Positions 36,979 to 45,561 of a DNA stretch of 45,561 nt are shown piece by piece. Location: assembly GCA_003315655.1 (NCBI GenBank), contig NIZT01000031.1, positions 1 through 45,561 of the forward strand. The letters are read 5' to 3'. Within the stretch, counting starts at the first letter, position 1; each line of letters starts with the position of its first letter. The notes under the pieces were generated by a model. That model did no database searches. It was not told where the DNA came from and worked only from the letters and a program-made list of their open reading frames with translations. Source of the stretch: Candidatus Methanobinarius endosymbioticus. GTDB taxonomy: Archaea > Methanobacteriota > Methanobacteria > Methanobacteriales > Methanobacteriaceae. Made by a program: the position numbers and the translations under genes.

Positions 36979-37298
36979 GTGAATATTTTACATATTTAGA
37001 ATTATATTGGCATTAGCTATTTATATTTTGCTTTAATTATTCTCATACTTTTTGTAATGATTAATTATAATTTCTTGAGATTGTTTTCATGTTAATTCTA
37101 TCTTATTCTGATTGTTTAATAATAACATTTAATTTGATTAATAAATGATATATAATAATATTTATAAAAATATTTATAATTTATGTTAATAAATAATTTA
37201 TATTGATATTTAAGTATATTTATATTATTAAATTTATAATTAAAATTAATATCTAATTATAATCAATAACGAAAATCATTAATAAGGAGGAGATAATA

Positions 37299-37484
37299 AT
37301 GAAAGGAACACCTTCAATGGGTAAAAAGAATAAAAAAACCCATATAAGATGTAGAAGATGTGGAAAAAATGCTTACCATGTCCGTAAAAAAGTTTGTGCT
37401 GCTTGTGGTTTCGGAAAATCTAAAAAAGTAAGAAGTTACAACTGGCAAAATAAAAAATCAATAACTGGTCAAAGATTAAGATAA
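37299..37484 (+). CDS. rpl37e: Large ribosomal subunit protein eL37
   Basis: A 61-residue zinc-ribbon protein of the 50S subunit with Cys 18, 21, 33 and 36 (CRRC and CAAC). The [20 protein letters not shown] start and the [10 protein letters not shown] near the end are highly conserved. GGAGGAGATAATA precedes the ATG. It follows lsm in the usual order. Confidence 0.97.
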   Translation: MKGTPSMGKKNKKTHIRCRRCGKNAYHVRKKVCAACGFGKSKKVRSYNWQNKKSITGQRLR

Positions 37485-37827
37485 TATACTTTAGCTGTTA
37501 TTTTTATTAATTATTTAATATTTTCTAATTACATATTTTTTTACTATATTTATAATATTTTCAATATTTTCATTTTTTCTTATTATTTTTACTTAATTTT
37601 CATTATTTTATCATTTTAATTTTAACTTATTGTTTTTGTTTTTTATAATTTAGAGATAATTCAATTTATTTAAATTTAATTGAGTTATTTTTAATTATTT
37701 TATAAGTTAATCTAATTATTAATAATCTATTTATATTATGAAATACATAATTTTAATTGAAATTTTATATTCATAAACTATATTTAAAAATTTATAACTA
37801 TTTTAATTAAAATTTATGGTCGATTAA
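37485..37827. other. 343-base spacer after rpl37e
   Basis: T-rich for the first 170 bases, which should terminate transcription, then A/T-rich without clear signals. The next gene has only TGGTCGATTAA before its ATG. Confidence 0.35.
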
Positions 37828-39231
37828 ATGGATTTTAAGAATCTTAATAAGAGTGATGGTCATATAATTCATAATTTTGATTTAGATGAAAAAGAAATAT
37901 CGAATCATGATAATTTATCTAATACTGATAACTCTATCAATGTTAATAATAAAGATAAGATAAATAATGATATTGCTGATGGCATTAATATTATGAATAA
38001 TGATAATATTGACGATAACATAAATAAAAATAGTAATAGAAATAATATTAATAGTTTTAATAGAAATTTTCAATCTAAATCTCACAATAATGAACAAAAA
38101 CCAGTGGATGTTAGAATTATTGGAGATGGTCCTGAAAAATCTGAATTTCTTTCTAAAACTATAAAAAATATAGATCTCTTTGATGATTTTAATATTATTA
38201 TTTCATCTATAATAACTACAAATAACGTTGAAATAGCTAAAAATAATGTTATTGGTTCTGATATTGTTCTTATAGCTACTAGTTCTGGTGATGAAGGTAA
38301 AATTTTATTTTCAAATTTTTATAATTCTTTAAAAACTAATCTAAACTATGTTGAATTTTTAAATTTTCCAAAACTTAGAGATGTTGAGATAACTGATATA
38401 AAAAATGTTGAAAATGAAATTAAAAACTCTATTATTAGAGCAGGTCTTTCTTCTATATTTGATATAGCTAATATTAATCAGGTTAGATCAGAACTTTTAA
38501 AATTAAATGATAATTTTGACCAATCAAAAGATGAAAATGAAAAAATTACTCTTGAAAATGAAATACTTATTAAAGAAGCTAAACAATTACAAGAAAAAAA
38601 TAATGATTTAAATAATGAAATTAAAGAACTTCATGAACATATTGATGAAGTAAAATTGAATTTCGCTGATTTCAAGTCTCGTTATTCAAATATTCATTCT
38701 AGAAATATAATAGAAATTTTCCCTATAGCTGAACTCTGGATTGAAGTTTTTGATGAAGTTTTAGCTGATGACGAAGTGGATAAAATTGTAATAGCTACTA
38801 ATAAATTTAAACCAGATAATATTTTAGTTGGTCAGGGTTATATTGGAGCTATTTCAAAAGAAGATGCTATTAATTGGATTAAAATAATTAAAACAGCTCT
38901 TATTTTTGTTGAAAATGAAAATGAAGAACTTCAAGAAGAAATACTCAATTATTATAAGAAAAAACATGATAATACTGTCCATAATGAATTAGAAGATAGT
39001 TATAATAATGATAGTGCCAATAATCATGATGCTGATTATACAAATTATAGTAATGATAATAAAAATCATTGTAAAAATAATCATGATGGACAGGATAGTG
39101 ATCAGAGATATTATAATGATTCTAATGATAATAAATATAATAAATATGAAAATAATGAATCAAATAAATCTGATGATGATTATGAAGAGGATTATGATAT
39201 TACAAATCAATTCCGAAACTTCTGGGATTAA
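37828..39231 (+). CDS. Unrecognised protein with Asn-rich ends and central coiled coil
   Basis: 467 residues in four parts. Residues 1-90: Asn/Asp-rich and disordered. Residues about 93-200: a globular domain beginning PVDVRIIGDGPEKSEFLSKT, with SDIVLIATSSGDEGKILFSN, resembling a small nucleotide-binding or tubulin/FtsZ-like fold by eye only. Residues about 210-285: a coiled coil (NEKITLENEILIKEAKQLQE). Residues about 290-370: a second conserved helical region with IFPIAELWIEVFDEVLADDE. The last 95 residues are Asn/Asp/Tyr-rich. The core is likely conserved in Methanobacteriales, since it lies in a conserved neighbourhood between rpl37e and purF. No function is assigned. Confidence 0.75.
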   Translation: MDFKNLNKSDGHIIHNFDLDEKEISNHDNLSNTDNSINVNNKDKINNDIADGINIMNNDNIDDNINKNSNRNNINSFNRNFQSKSHNNEQKPVDVRIIGDGPEKSEFLSKTIKNIDLFDDFNIIISSIITTNNVEIAKNNVIGSDIVLIATSSGDEGKILFSNFYNSLKTNLNYVEFLNFPKLRDVEITDIKNVENEIKNSIIRAGLSSIFDIANINQVRSELLKLNDNFDQSKDENEKITLENEILIKEAKQLQEKNNDLNNEIKELHEHIDEVKLNFADFKSRYSNIHSRNIIEIFPIAELWIEVFDEVLADDEVDKIVIATNKFKPDNILVGQGYIGAISKEDAINWIKIIKTALIFVENENEELQEEILNYYKKKHDNTVHNELEDSYNNDSANNHDADYTNYSNDNKNHCKNNHDGQDSDQRYYNDSNDNKYNKYENNESNKSDDDYEEDYDITNQFRNFWD

Positions 39232-39667
39232 TTTAATTTAATTTTTATTTTATTATTCTATTTATTTCTGTTTAAATGTTCATTTATTTGTTTCTTTGAT
39301 TTAATAATTATTATTGTTAGTTTAAATTGTGTTTATATTGTGTTTATAAATTATAGATTAGATAGTTTCGATAAAAATAATGCAATTTTTAGTTTTCTTG
39401 ATATATTCTTAAATGAATTATGTAATTTCAAAATAATATTATGTTATGGTTTGATTGATTTAATTAACTTTAAAAATATTTATACTAGAAAATGAAAATA
39501 TTATTATATAATATTTTATTATATAATATTGAAGAATATAAAATAATTTAATAAATTTTTATATATCATTTTGTTATTCTTTAATATTTTACACTATTTA
39601 ATATAAATATATGTACTTATACATGTTGTCTATGTATTGAGTGTGTATATAATTTATTTAATCATAC

Positions 39668-39691
39668 ATACCTAAATTTATTATTAGGTAT
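39668..39691. promoter_or_regulatory. ATACCTAA-N8-TTAGGTAT inverted repeat
   Basis: Perfect 8-bp arms, about 170 bases before purF. The half site CCTAA recalls the feo operators, but here the arms are inverted outward and the spacing differs. Confidence 0.4.
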
Positions 39692-39744
39692 ATATTGATT
39701 AATGAATATATTGGAATTAGTATGCTGAAAATAAAAATTATTTG

Positions 39745-39770
39745 TATATTTGATTTATATATCAAATATA
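39745..39770. promoter_or_regulatory. 26-bp palindrome spanning the purF TATA box
   Basis: TATATTTGAT-TTATAT-ATCAAATATA has perfect 10-bp arms. The centre contains TTTATATA (39754-39761), a TATA box that would start transcription near 39787. A protein bound here would block TBP. Confidence 0.5.
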
Positions 39771-39863
39771 TCATGATTATAAAAAATATTAGATAAAATT
39801 ATATTAAATAAATTTTAATTGTTTTAATAATTTATCATTTAATTAAATTATGGGGATTGTGAT

Positions 39864-41300
39864 TTGAAAGATAAATGTGGTATTGTGGGTATCCACTCTA
39901 AAGACTCTTCTATTGATGTTTCATCTTTTATTTATTATGGCTTGCATGCATTACAGCACAGAGGCCAAGAATCTGCTGGAATAACTACTTTTAACAGCGA
40001 CGATATGAAAGAAGGCACTAATGGTGATCACAATGGTTTAAATCATCATTGTGGTATGGGACTTTTAGTCGATGCTTTTAAAGGCGATATTATCAATGAA
40101 TTAAATGGTGAAGTTGGTATTGGTCATGTAAGGTACTCAACTACTGGTCAATCAAAATTTGAAAATTCACAACCTTTTGTTAATATTTTTGATGATTGTA
40201 CAATAGCAATTGCTCATAATGGAGATATTATTAACTCTGGACAATTAAGAAGAGATTTAATGGCTGAAGGTATAGAATTTATATCAGGCGCTGATTCTGA
40301 GATATTGTGTCATTTGATCAAAAAAGAATTTTCTAACAATCATAATATGATTGAAACATTGGGAAATTTGTCTCATATTATTAAAGGGTCTTATTCTTTA
40401 GTTATAATGGTCAATGGTGATTTATATGCTATTCGTGATCCAGCGGGGATGAAACCATTGGCTTTAGCTGAAAAAGATGATATTTATATGGTAGCTTCTG
40501 AAACTGTTGCTTTTGATGTTATAGGAGCTAAATTTATCCGAGATGTTGAACCTGGAGAAATAATCTATTTTTCTAATAATCAAATTAATTCTCATAAAAT
40601 TTCAAAAGCATATACTACTGAAAATTCTCATTGTATGTTTGAGTATGTTTATTTTGCAAGACCTGATAGTATAATAGATGGCAAAAATGTTTATCAAGTA
40701 AGATTAAATATTGGGCGAGCTTTATATAATGAATTTCAAGTTGATACAGACGTTGTAATGCCTGTTCCTGATTCTTCTATTCCTGCTGCTATTGGATATT
40801 CTAGAGCTTCTGGAATTCCTTATGGTGAAGGACTTATTAAAAATAGATACGTGGGTAGGACATTTATTATGCCTACTCAAGAAGAAAGAGAGTTAGCTGT
40901 TAAATTAAAAATGAATCCTTTAGTTTCTGAATTAGAAGGGAAAAAAATAGTTCTCATTGATGATAGTATTGTTCGTGGAACTACATCAGAATCTCTTATT
41001 GAAGTTTTAAGGGAAGTTGGTGCAAAAGAAATCCATTTAATGATTGGTTGTCCTCCAGTCATAGCTCCATGTTATTATGGCGTAGCTATGGCATCTAAAG
41101 ATGAACTCATTGCTGCTAATAATTCTGTTGAAGAGATTAAAGAAAAACTTGGTGTGGACTCTTTAGGATACATCAATTTAGATGATCTTGTTGATTCAAT
41201 TGGAATTCCGGCCACTGAACTTTGCTTAGGATGTGTAAATGAAGAATATCCAACTAAAATTCCTAGTGATTTAGAAGCAGAAAGTTATTATAAATTCTAA
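39864..41300 (+). CDS. purF: Amidophosphoribosyltransferase (PurF)
   Basis: PurF makes 5-phosphoribosylamine from PRPP and glutamine, the first step of purine synthesis. The N-terminal propeptide is only MKDK, exposing Cys5 ([10 protein letters not shown]) as the Ntn nucleophile. [15 protein letters not shown] and [13 protein letters not shown] are glutaminase-domain landmarks, and [18 protein letters not shown] is the PRPP-binding loop. Cys in [13 protein letters not shown], the GCPPV segment and CLGC near the C-terminus fit an [4Fe-4S] enzyme of the Bacillus type. TTG 39864 follows TGGGGATTGTGAT. Length 478 is normal. Confidence 0.97.
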   Translation: MKDKCGIVGIHSKDSSIDVSSFIYYGLHALQHRGQESAGITTFNSDDMKEGTNGDHNGLNHHCGMGLLVDAFKGDIINELNGEVGIGHVRYSTTGQSKFENSQPFVNIFDDCTIAIAHNGDIINSGQLRRDLMAEGIEFISGADSEILCHLIKKEFSNNHNMIETLGNLSHIIKGSYSLVIMVNGDLYAIRDPAGMKPLALAEKDDIYMVASETVAFDVIGAKFIRDVEPGEIIYFSNNQINSHKISKAYTTENSHCMFEYVYFARPDSIIDGKNVYQVRLNIGRALYNEFQVDTDVVMPVPDSSIPAAIGYSRASGIPYGEGLIKNRYVGRTFIMPTQEERELAVKLKMNPLVSELEGKKIVLIDDSIVRGTTSESLIEVLREVGAKEIHLMIGCPPVIAPCYYGVAMASKDELIAANNSVEEIKEKLGVDSLGYINLDDLVDSIGIPATELCLGCVNEEYPTKIPSDLEAESYYKF

Positions 41301-42199
41301 TTCATTTTATTTAAATTATTTTAATTTTTTCATTATTTTAATAATTTAATATAATTTTAATACTAATTTTTATTCTTTATTTTTGAACTATTTTTTAATA
41401 TATTATTTTTATTTTCACTTTCTTTATTTTTCACAATTTTTTCAGAGAATACTATTTATTTTCCTTTTTTATAGATATTTCATTAGTTAAGTGAAAAAGT
41501 ATATGCTTTTTTATCTTTATTTCATAGTTGATTATTGTTATTATTATTTTTATTATTATTTATTTTTTATTTTTAAAAATAATTTAAATAAAAAAATAAT
41601 TAAAGTGTTAAAATAAAATATTAAAAATTAATAAAAAGAGGGTTGTTAAAAGAAGGAAATGGATAAAAATAACGAACTTTTGGAGGATCCTTTAAAAATA
41701 AATCCATTCCTTTGATAACAGTCATTAAATAACAAAAACCATATTTCATGAAGTGTCGTTCATATTTATTATATATTATACAGACCAAATTGTATATTCC
41801 ATGACTAATTATTATATTGCATCTACATTATATATAAAACTTTTTATTAATAGTCTATATTATAATATAAAATAAAAAATTGTTTCTATTTTGAATCTTA
41901 AATTAACAAATAATTCTTTAAAGTTATTTTTATAATATAATTATTAAGTTATTTATCTATTTTTTATTTTTCTATAAAAAATAATTTTTGTATTATTAAT
42001 TTATTTGAAATTGGTAGTTAAAACAAAAATAACTATTATTCTGTTCTATAATTAAAGAGATATGATTATAAAAACAATACTTATTTATATAACTAAAATT
42101 ATAATTTATATTAATGATAAATCCATAAACTTTAAATTTTCATTAAATTTTCATTATATAAAAAAATAATTTAAAATGATTTGGATTATCGGTGGGAAA
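41301..42199. other. 899-base spacer with a structured element
   Basis: T-rich sequence follows purF and is suitable for ending transcription. At 41642-41719 there is a G/C-richer inverted-repeat element (listed). Between 41720 and 42199 only A/T sequence and weak TATA-like strings are seen. No gene. Confidence 0.45.
41642..41719. repeat. 78-base nested inverted repeat; MITE or structured RNA
   Basis: Outer arms GTTGTTAAAAGAAGGAAATG (plus GAT) and ATCCATTCCTTTGATAAC are complementary with small bulges. An inner hairpin TTTTGGAG-GATC-CTTTAAAA (41678-41697) closes with a tetraloop, including two G-U pairs in RNA. The unit is sharply bounded against pure A/T sequence. It is not a tRNA. Confidence 0.55.
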
Positions 42200-43108
42200 A
42201 TGTTAACATCTGTACAAAAAGAAATTCTTCAAACACTAATTAACCTGTACCAGATTTCAAATGGTAAATCCATTAAAGGCGAAGATATAGCTGAAGTTAT
42301 GAATAGAAACCCTGGTACTATTCGTAATCAAATGCAATCTCTTAGAAGTTTAAGTTTGGTTAAAGGAGTTCCAGGTCCTCGCGGAGGATATAAACCTACA
42401 ATCGAAGCTTACCACACATTAAACATATCTGTAACGGATAATGAATCTAACGTGCCCATGTTTAAAGATGGAAATCCTGTTGAAGGGGTTTCTGTTGCTA
42501 AGATAGAATTTACAAGTATTCCTAAGCCTGGAGAATGCGAAGCTGCAATTAAAGTTTTGGGTAGTATAAAAAATTTAAATCTTGGTGACAATATTAGAAT
42601 TGGTCCAACTCCTGTTAACAATTTAGGAATTATTGGTGAAATTGTTGGTAGAGACGATATGGATAATATTTTACTTTTAGATACAACTACTATTAGAAGT
42701 ATTCCAAAAAAAACAGTCAAAGAAATTGCAACTCTTGATCTTGTATTCTTAAAACCAAATAGTTCTATTAAGGAAGTTGCCAATATTCTATCTAAAAAAA
42801 TAATCGATGGAGCACCTGTAATTAAAAATAACAAAATCTTAGGAATTTTAACATTAAGTGATATTGTATGGGCATTAGCTGAATCTAAAGAAGATTTAAA
42901 TGTTGAAGATGTAATGCAAAAAAATGTAGTTACTATCAATCAAAATATGAAAATAGCTAATGCAGTAGAAGTTATGTATAATGAAAATATTGGACGTTTA
43001 ATATTAATCGATGATAATCAAGTTCCAAAAGGTATTATCACAAAAACAGATGTTGTAAATTCGATAACTAATTTAGAAGATTTTCCAGTGATTAATACTA
43101 ATATTTAA
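42200..43108 (+). CDS. HTH-CBS domain transcriptional regulator
   Basis: 302 residues. The first 75 form a winged helix-turn-helix (VQKEILQTLINLYQISNGKS, RNPGTIRNQMQSLRSLSLVK, GPRGGYKPT). The middle (about 85-175) is a conserved domain with FTSIPKPGECEAAIKVLGSI. The last 120 are two CBS domains (NSSIKEVANILSKKIIDGAP..., VEDVMQKNVVTINQNMKIAN...) that bind adenosine nucleotides. It is thus likely a sensor of cellular energy or nucleotides that regulates transcription. ATG 42200 follows GGTGGGAAA; ATG 42176 is upstream of that site and rejected. Confidence 0.88.
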   Translation: MLTSVQKEILQTLINLYQISNGKSIKGEDIAEVMNRNPGTIRNQMQSLRSLSLVKGVPGPRGGYKPTIEAYHTLNISVTDNESNVPMFKDGNPVEGVSVAKIEFTSIPKPGECEAAIKVLGSIKNLNLGDNIRIGPTPVNNLGIIGEIVGRDDMDNILLLDTTTIRSIPKKTVKEIATLDLVFLKPNSSIKEVANILSKKIIDGAPVIKNNKILGILTLSDIVWALAESKEDLNVEDVMQKNVVTINQNMKIANAVEVMYNENIGRLILIDDNQVPKGIITKTDVVNSITNLEDFPVINTNI

Positions 43109-43415
43109 CTTATTTTATTCTTATTTTAATTAATTTAGTAGTATTATTTATATTTTTATAATTTGTTTTAATATTAATTTATATTATATATAATATATTA
43201 TCTATTATATAGTATCTATTTTATTTTATATTATATAGTTTATATTTCTAATTTTTTATATTATTTTTATTTTATATCTTATTTTATATTTTTTTATTTT
43301 TATTTTAAAATAATATATTAGTAAATATTATTAGTGAAAACTTATTAATATGAAAAAGATGTAACATTATTATATATGACTTTATTAATTTTGCTTTAAT
43401 GAAAAGGTTTTTAAA
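43109..43415. other. 307-base spacer
   Basis: A/T-only with repeating TATTATATAGT(A/T)T words. AAAAGG at 43401-43407 is the ribosome binding site of the next gene. Nothing else is seen. Confidence 0.35.
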
Positions 43416-43655
43416 ATGAAAATTGAAAAAGAAATAAGTGAAATTTTAGAAAATAATAATATTAATCCTGTTTTATCAGGAAATCCTGAATTTTTAGCTA
43501 TTATAAGAATTTATGAAGAAGGTAAAGCTGATAAAGTAATCAAGGAATTAGAAGTATTTTTTAAAAAATTTAAATCTTATTCTATTAATTCTTCTCATAT
43601 TAATCCTTGCTGTTCTCCTTCTTTTGATGAAATAAGATATAAACTTGTCATATAA
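43416..43655 (+). CDS. Small unrecognised protein (79 aa)
   Basis: A soluble, mixed helical protein: KIEKEISEILENNNINPVLS, a helix LAIIRIYEEGKADKVIKELE, and a C-terminal segment with adjacent cysteines (NPCCSPSFDEIRYKL) that could bind a metal. It starts at ATG 43416 behind AAAAGG. It stands between the HTH-CBS regulator and deoxyhypusine synthase, on the same strand. I do not recognise the family. Confidence 0.65.
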   Translation: MKIEKEISEILENNNINPVLSGNPEFLAIIRIYEEGKADKVIKELEVFFKKFKSYSINSSHINPCCSPSFDEIRYKLVI

Positions 43656-43810
43656 TTTTTCACATGGTTTGTTATATAGTTCTTTATAATTTTATATAAT
43701 AATTTATTCAATTTTCCATTATATTTTCAAATTAAGTAGATTTATTATCAATTTATTTAATTATTATTTTATATTATTAGATTTATTTAAACAAATTTTA
43801 TAGTGTTATT

Positions 43811-44782
43811 ATGAATGTCAATCAAATGAATATTAAAAAAGATATGAAAATTATTGATATTATTGAAGAATTTTCTTCTTCTGGAGTATTAGGTGCAGGT
43901 AAAGTAGGCAGATCTTGTGAACTTTTAGCTGATATGATCTCTAAAGATGATATGAAAGTTTTCATGAGTGTAGCTGGGCCTCTTGTTCCAGGTGGGCTTC
44001 GAAATATTATAGCAAATATGATTAAAAATAAAGAGATTGATTTATTAATAACAAGTGGAGCTAATATAACTCATGATCTTTTAGAATCGTTTGGTGGATC
44101 ACATTATCGAGAATATGGTTTTGATGATGAACAATTAAATGAAGCAGGAATGGGCAGAATTGGGGATATTTATACAAAATCAGAAGATTTTGAAGTATTT
44201 GAAAAAGAAATAATTCATATTTTTGATAAAATATCTAAATCACTATCTCAAAATTCTAATAAAAACCCTAATATTGCTTCTAATAATAGTTCGAATGTAA
44301 TATCTATTAAAGATTTATTATATGAAATTGGTCTTTTAATTGATGATGATGATTCTATTCTCAAATTAGCTGCAGAAAATAATATTCCTATTTTTGCTCC
44401 AGGGATCATTGATAGTATGTTTGGATTACAACTTTGGATGTTTACTCAGGAAAATAATTTAATTTTAGATGCTATAGCTGATATGCATGATCTTTCTGAT
44501 ATAGTTTTTGAATCTGAGGCAGTTGGAGCTATACTTCTTGGAGGTGGGCTTCCTAAACATTACACTCTTGCTTCAAATCTCTTAAAAGGAGGGGTGGATG
44601 CAGCTATACAAATCACAATGGACAGAAGTGAAACTGGTAGTTTAAGTGGAACACCTCTCGAAGAAGCTAAGTCTTGGTCAAAAGCTAAATGTGGTTCAAA
44701 TTTAGTTTCTGTAGTTGGAGATGTCACTGTAATATTTCCATTGATCTATGCTGGAGTTTTGGATAAAATAAATAATGATTAA
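43811..44782 (+). CDS. dys: Deoxyhypusine synthase with Asn/Ser-rich insertion
   Basis: This enzyme transfers an aminobutyl group from spermidine to one lysine of aIF5A via NAD. Motifs: LGAGKVGRSCELLADM, VAGPLVPGGLRNII, TSGANITHDLLESFGGSHY, VGAILLGGGLPKHY and near the C-terminus AKSWSKAKCGSN with Lys 291 as the candidate enzyme-imine lysine, then GDVTVIFPLIYA. Residues about 145-163 are an Asn/Ser-rich insertion not found in most relatives. Length of 323 is slightly long for this reason. TAGTGTTATT precedes the ATG. Confidence 0.94.
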   Translation: MNVNQMNIKKDMKIIDIIEEFSSSGVLGAGKVGRSCELLADMISKDDMKVFMSVAGPLVPGGLRNIIANMIKNKEIDLLITSGANITHDLLESFGGSHYREYGFDDEQLNEAGMGRIGDIYTKSEDFEVFEKEIIHIFDKISKSLSQNSNKNPNIASNNSSNVISIKDLLYEIGLLIDDDDSILKLAAENNIPIFAPGIIDSMFGLQLWMFTQENNLILDAIADMHDLSDIVFESEAVGAILLGGGLPKHYTLASNLLKGGVDAAIQITMDRSETGSLSGTPLEEAKSWSKAKCGSNLVSVVGDVTVIFPLIYAGVLDKINND

Positions 44783-44807
44783 ATAATATAATTTTAAGGT
44801 TTTTTAA

Positions 44808-45404
44808 TTGAATTCGATTGTAGTAGCTTTTTTATATTCTATTTCAGGATTTTTAATGAAATTTTCTGATGATGAATATGATGAAAAATCAAATAAATTA
44901 ATTTCAGTTATTTTAGGCATATTTTGTGGAATAGCCATTGTTTATTTAGCCAGTAATAATATTGATGCAGCATATATATTTTTGGGGATACTGATTGGTA
45001 ATACATTATCATTTAAAATTGATGGAATTCATCATATAGCCACACTTCTTGTATTTTTACTTTTATTTGTATTTTGGGGAATTTTTTCTTCAACTGGAAA
45101 TATTCTTAGTAGTTTGAGCATGGTAACATTAATTATTTGTATTGTTTCTGCTTTTATTGATGAAATTGGAAATGACAATCTCAATATTTATAAAAAAAGT
45201 AATTTTTTAAAGTTTTTCTTTGATTATAGATTTACAATGAAGATAGCTATTTTGGGATTAGGATTATTAGGTCTTTATCAAGGTTTTACAGGATTTACTC
45301 TACCATATTTAGATTTTTTAAACTTTGAATCTTTCATATTTTTCATTCTTTTTGAAATTTCTTATGAATTAGCTAACTATGTGTTTAATAAGTATTTTTT
45401 ATAA
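44808..45404 (+). CDS. Polytopic membrane protein, unrecognised
   Basis: 198 residues with about six membrane helices (IVVAFLYSISGFLM, ISVILGIFCGIAIVYLA, AAYIFLGILIGNTLSF, IATLLVFLLLFVFWGIF, MVTLIICIVSAFIDEI, MKIAILGLGLLGLYQGF). Loops contain DDEYDEKSNKL and a conserved-looking IDEIGND. It begins at TTG 44808, seven bases after AAGG (44797-44800). The gap to dys is only 25 bases, so it is probably co-transcribed. The family is not recognised. Confidence 0.75.
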   Translation: MNSIVVAFLYSISGFLMKFSDDEYDEKSNKLISVILGIFCGIAIVYLASNNIDAAYIFLGILIGNTLSFKIDGIHHIATLLVFLLLFVFWGIFSSTGNILSSLSMVTLIICIVSAFIDEIGNDNLNIYKKSNFLKFFFDYRFTMKIAILGLGLLGLYQGFTGFTLPYLDFLNFESFIFFILFEISYELANYVFNKYFL

Positions 45405-45440
45405 TACATTCATGCTATAATTAATATTCTATAATATTGT

Positions 45441-45478
45441 CTATCTATCGTTAGATAGGTTATCAAATAGCTTATCTA
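45441..45478 (+). terminator. Alternative hairpins after the dys operon
   Basis: CTATCTA-TCGT-TAGATAG (45441-45458) is a perfect 7-bp hairpin. TAGATA inside it can also pair with TATCTA at 45473-45478. The sequence lies 36 bases after the last stop codon. Either a terminator or a recognition site is possible. Confidence 0.4.
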
Positions 45479-45561
45479 AATTAAATTATTATAAATTATG
45501 ATTATTTTATATTAATGTATGATTATTTTATATTAATTTTATTTTAATATAATTCCTTTAA

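Larger units (their letters stand above)
36731..37298. other. 568-base spacer between lsm and rpl37e
   Basis: It holds a perfect tandem duplication of a 16-bp unit at 36821-36852, a TATA box at 36931-36940 and a 16-bp palindrome at 36963-36978 at the predicted start site. The following 320 bases before rpl37e have no frame and form a very long leader for a ribosomal-protein gene. Confidence 0.45.
39232..39863. other. 632-base spacer upstream of purF
   Basis: It holds two perfect inverted repeats (39668-39691 and 39745-39770), the second of which spans a TATA-like string. A purine-related repressor site is plausible. The rest is A/T sequence. Confidence 0.45.

Noticed and set aside
39008-39241. 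Plus-strand Ile/Met-rich frame inside the 37828 gene
   Set aside because: It is the shifted frame of AAT/GAT repeats; composition is meaningless.
41642-41719. Structured element as a tRNA
   Set aside because: No T-loop or anticodon arm pattern and no CCA-type acceptor; the length is right but the fold is a single nested hairpin.

Overview
The window is extremely AT-rich and comes from a methanogenic euryarchaeon of the Methanobacteriales, most like Methanobrevibacter. The gene set is archaeal throughout: exosome Rrp4/Rrp41/Rrp42, RNase P Rpp30 and Pop5, SBDS, proteasome alpha, prefoldin beta, KEOPS Pcc1, Brix, Sm-like protein, eL37, eL43, RpoP, deoxyhypusine synthase and the methanogen FAPy deformylase ArfB. 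Genes are separated by long AT-rich spacers. Ribosome binding sites are mostly GAGG or (A)GGTGA(T), three to four bases before the start. No rRNA, tRNA or CRISPR array was found.

Layout. 283-980: a toxin-antitoxin-like pair damaged by two A-run frameshifts. 1240-11784: the archaeal exosome superoperon in its usual order (DUF54, rnp3, rnp2, psmA, SBDS, rrp4, rrp41, rrp42, eL43, rpoP, Brix, pcc1, pfdB, DUF3194 protein), here stretched by spacers of up to about 570 bases. 11785-12656: a long spacer with an orphan promoter and a perfect 16-bp hairpin. 12657-16880: an unknown membrane-anchored protein, then feoA, feoB and a cysteine-rich mini-protein, preceded by a tandemly duplicated promoter/operator module. 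17139-20201: a BASS/ACR3-like transporter broken by one stop codon, a potassium channel, a HisA-like barrel protein and a tiny membrane protein. 20636-24864: pdxS, then a convergent SF2 helicase. 25290-26462: a decayed amtB whose 3' end is fused to the last codons of glnK. 27836-34239: three small Asn/Ser/Thr-rich surface-type proteins interspersed with an acyl-CoA module (HTH-cupin regulator, thioesterase, acyl-CoA synthetase), a frameshifted AP2-like fragment and a YigZ protein. 34433-45404: arfB and a PUA protein (minus strand), then lsm, rpl37e, an unknown coiled-coil protein, purF, an HTH-CBS regulator, a small unknown protein, deoxyhypusine synthase and a membrane protein.

The most interesting signals are: (1) genes that appear to start at AUC or AUU behind a normal Shine-Dalgarno (pcc1 and the K+ channel, with supporting cases at rrp41 and 31394); (2) a 91-92 bp tandem duplication of a TATA-box plus TTTAGG-N4-CCTAAA operator unit before feoAB; (3) the amtB'-'glnK deletion fusion inside an otherwise decayed gene; (4) Asn-rich insertions inside otherwise conserved RNA-processing and translation proteins; and (5) several structured or palindromic intergenic elements that no annotated gene explains.
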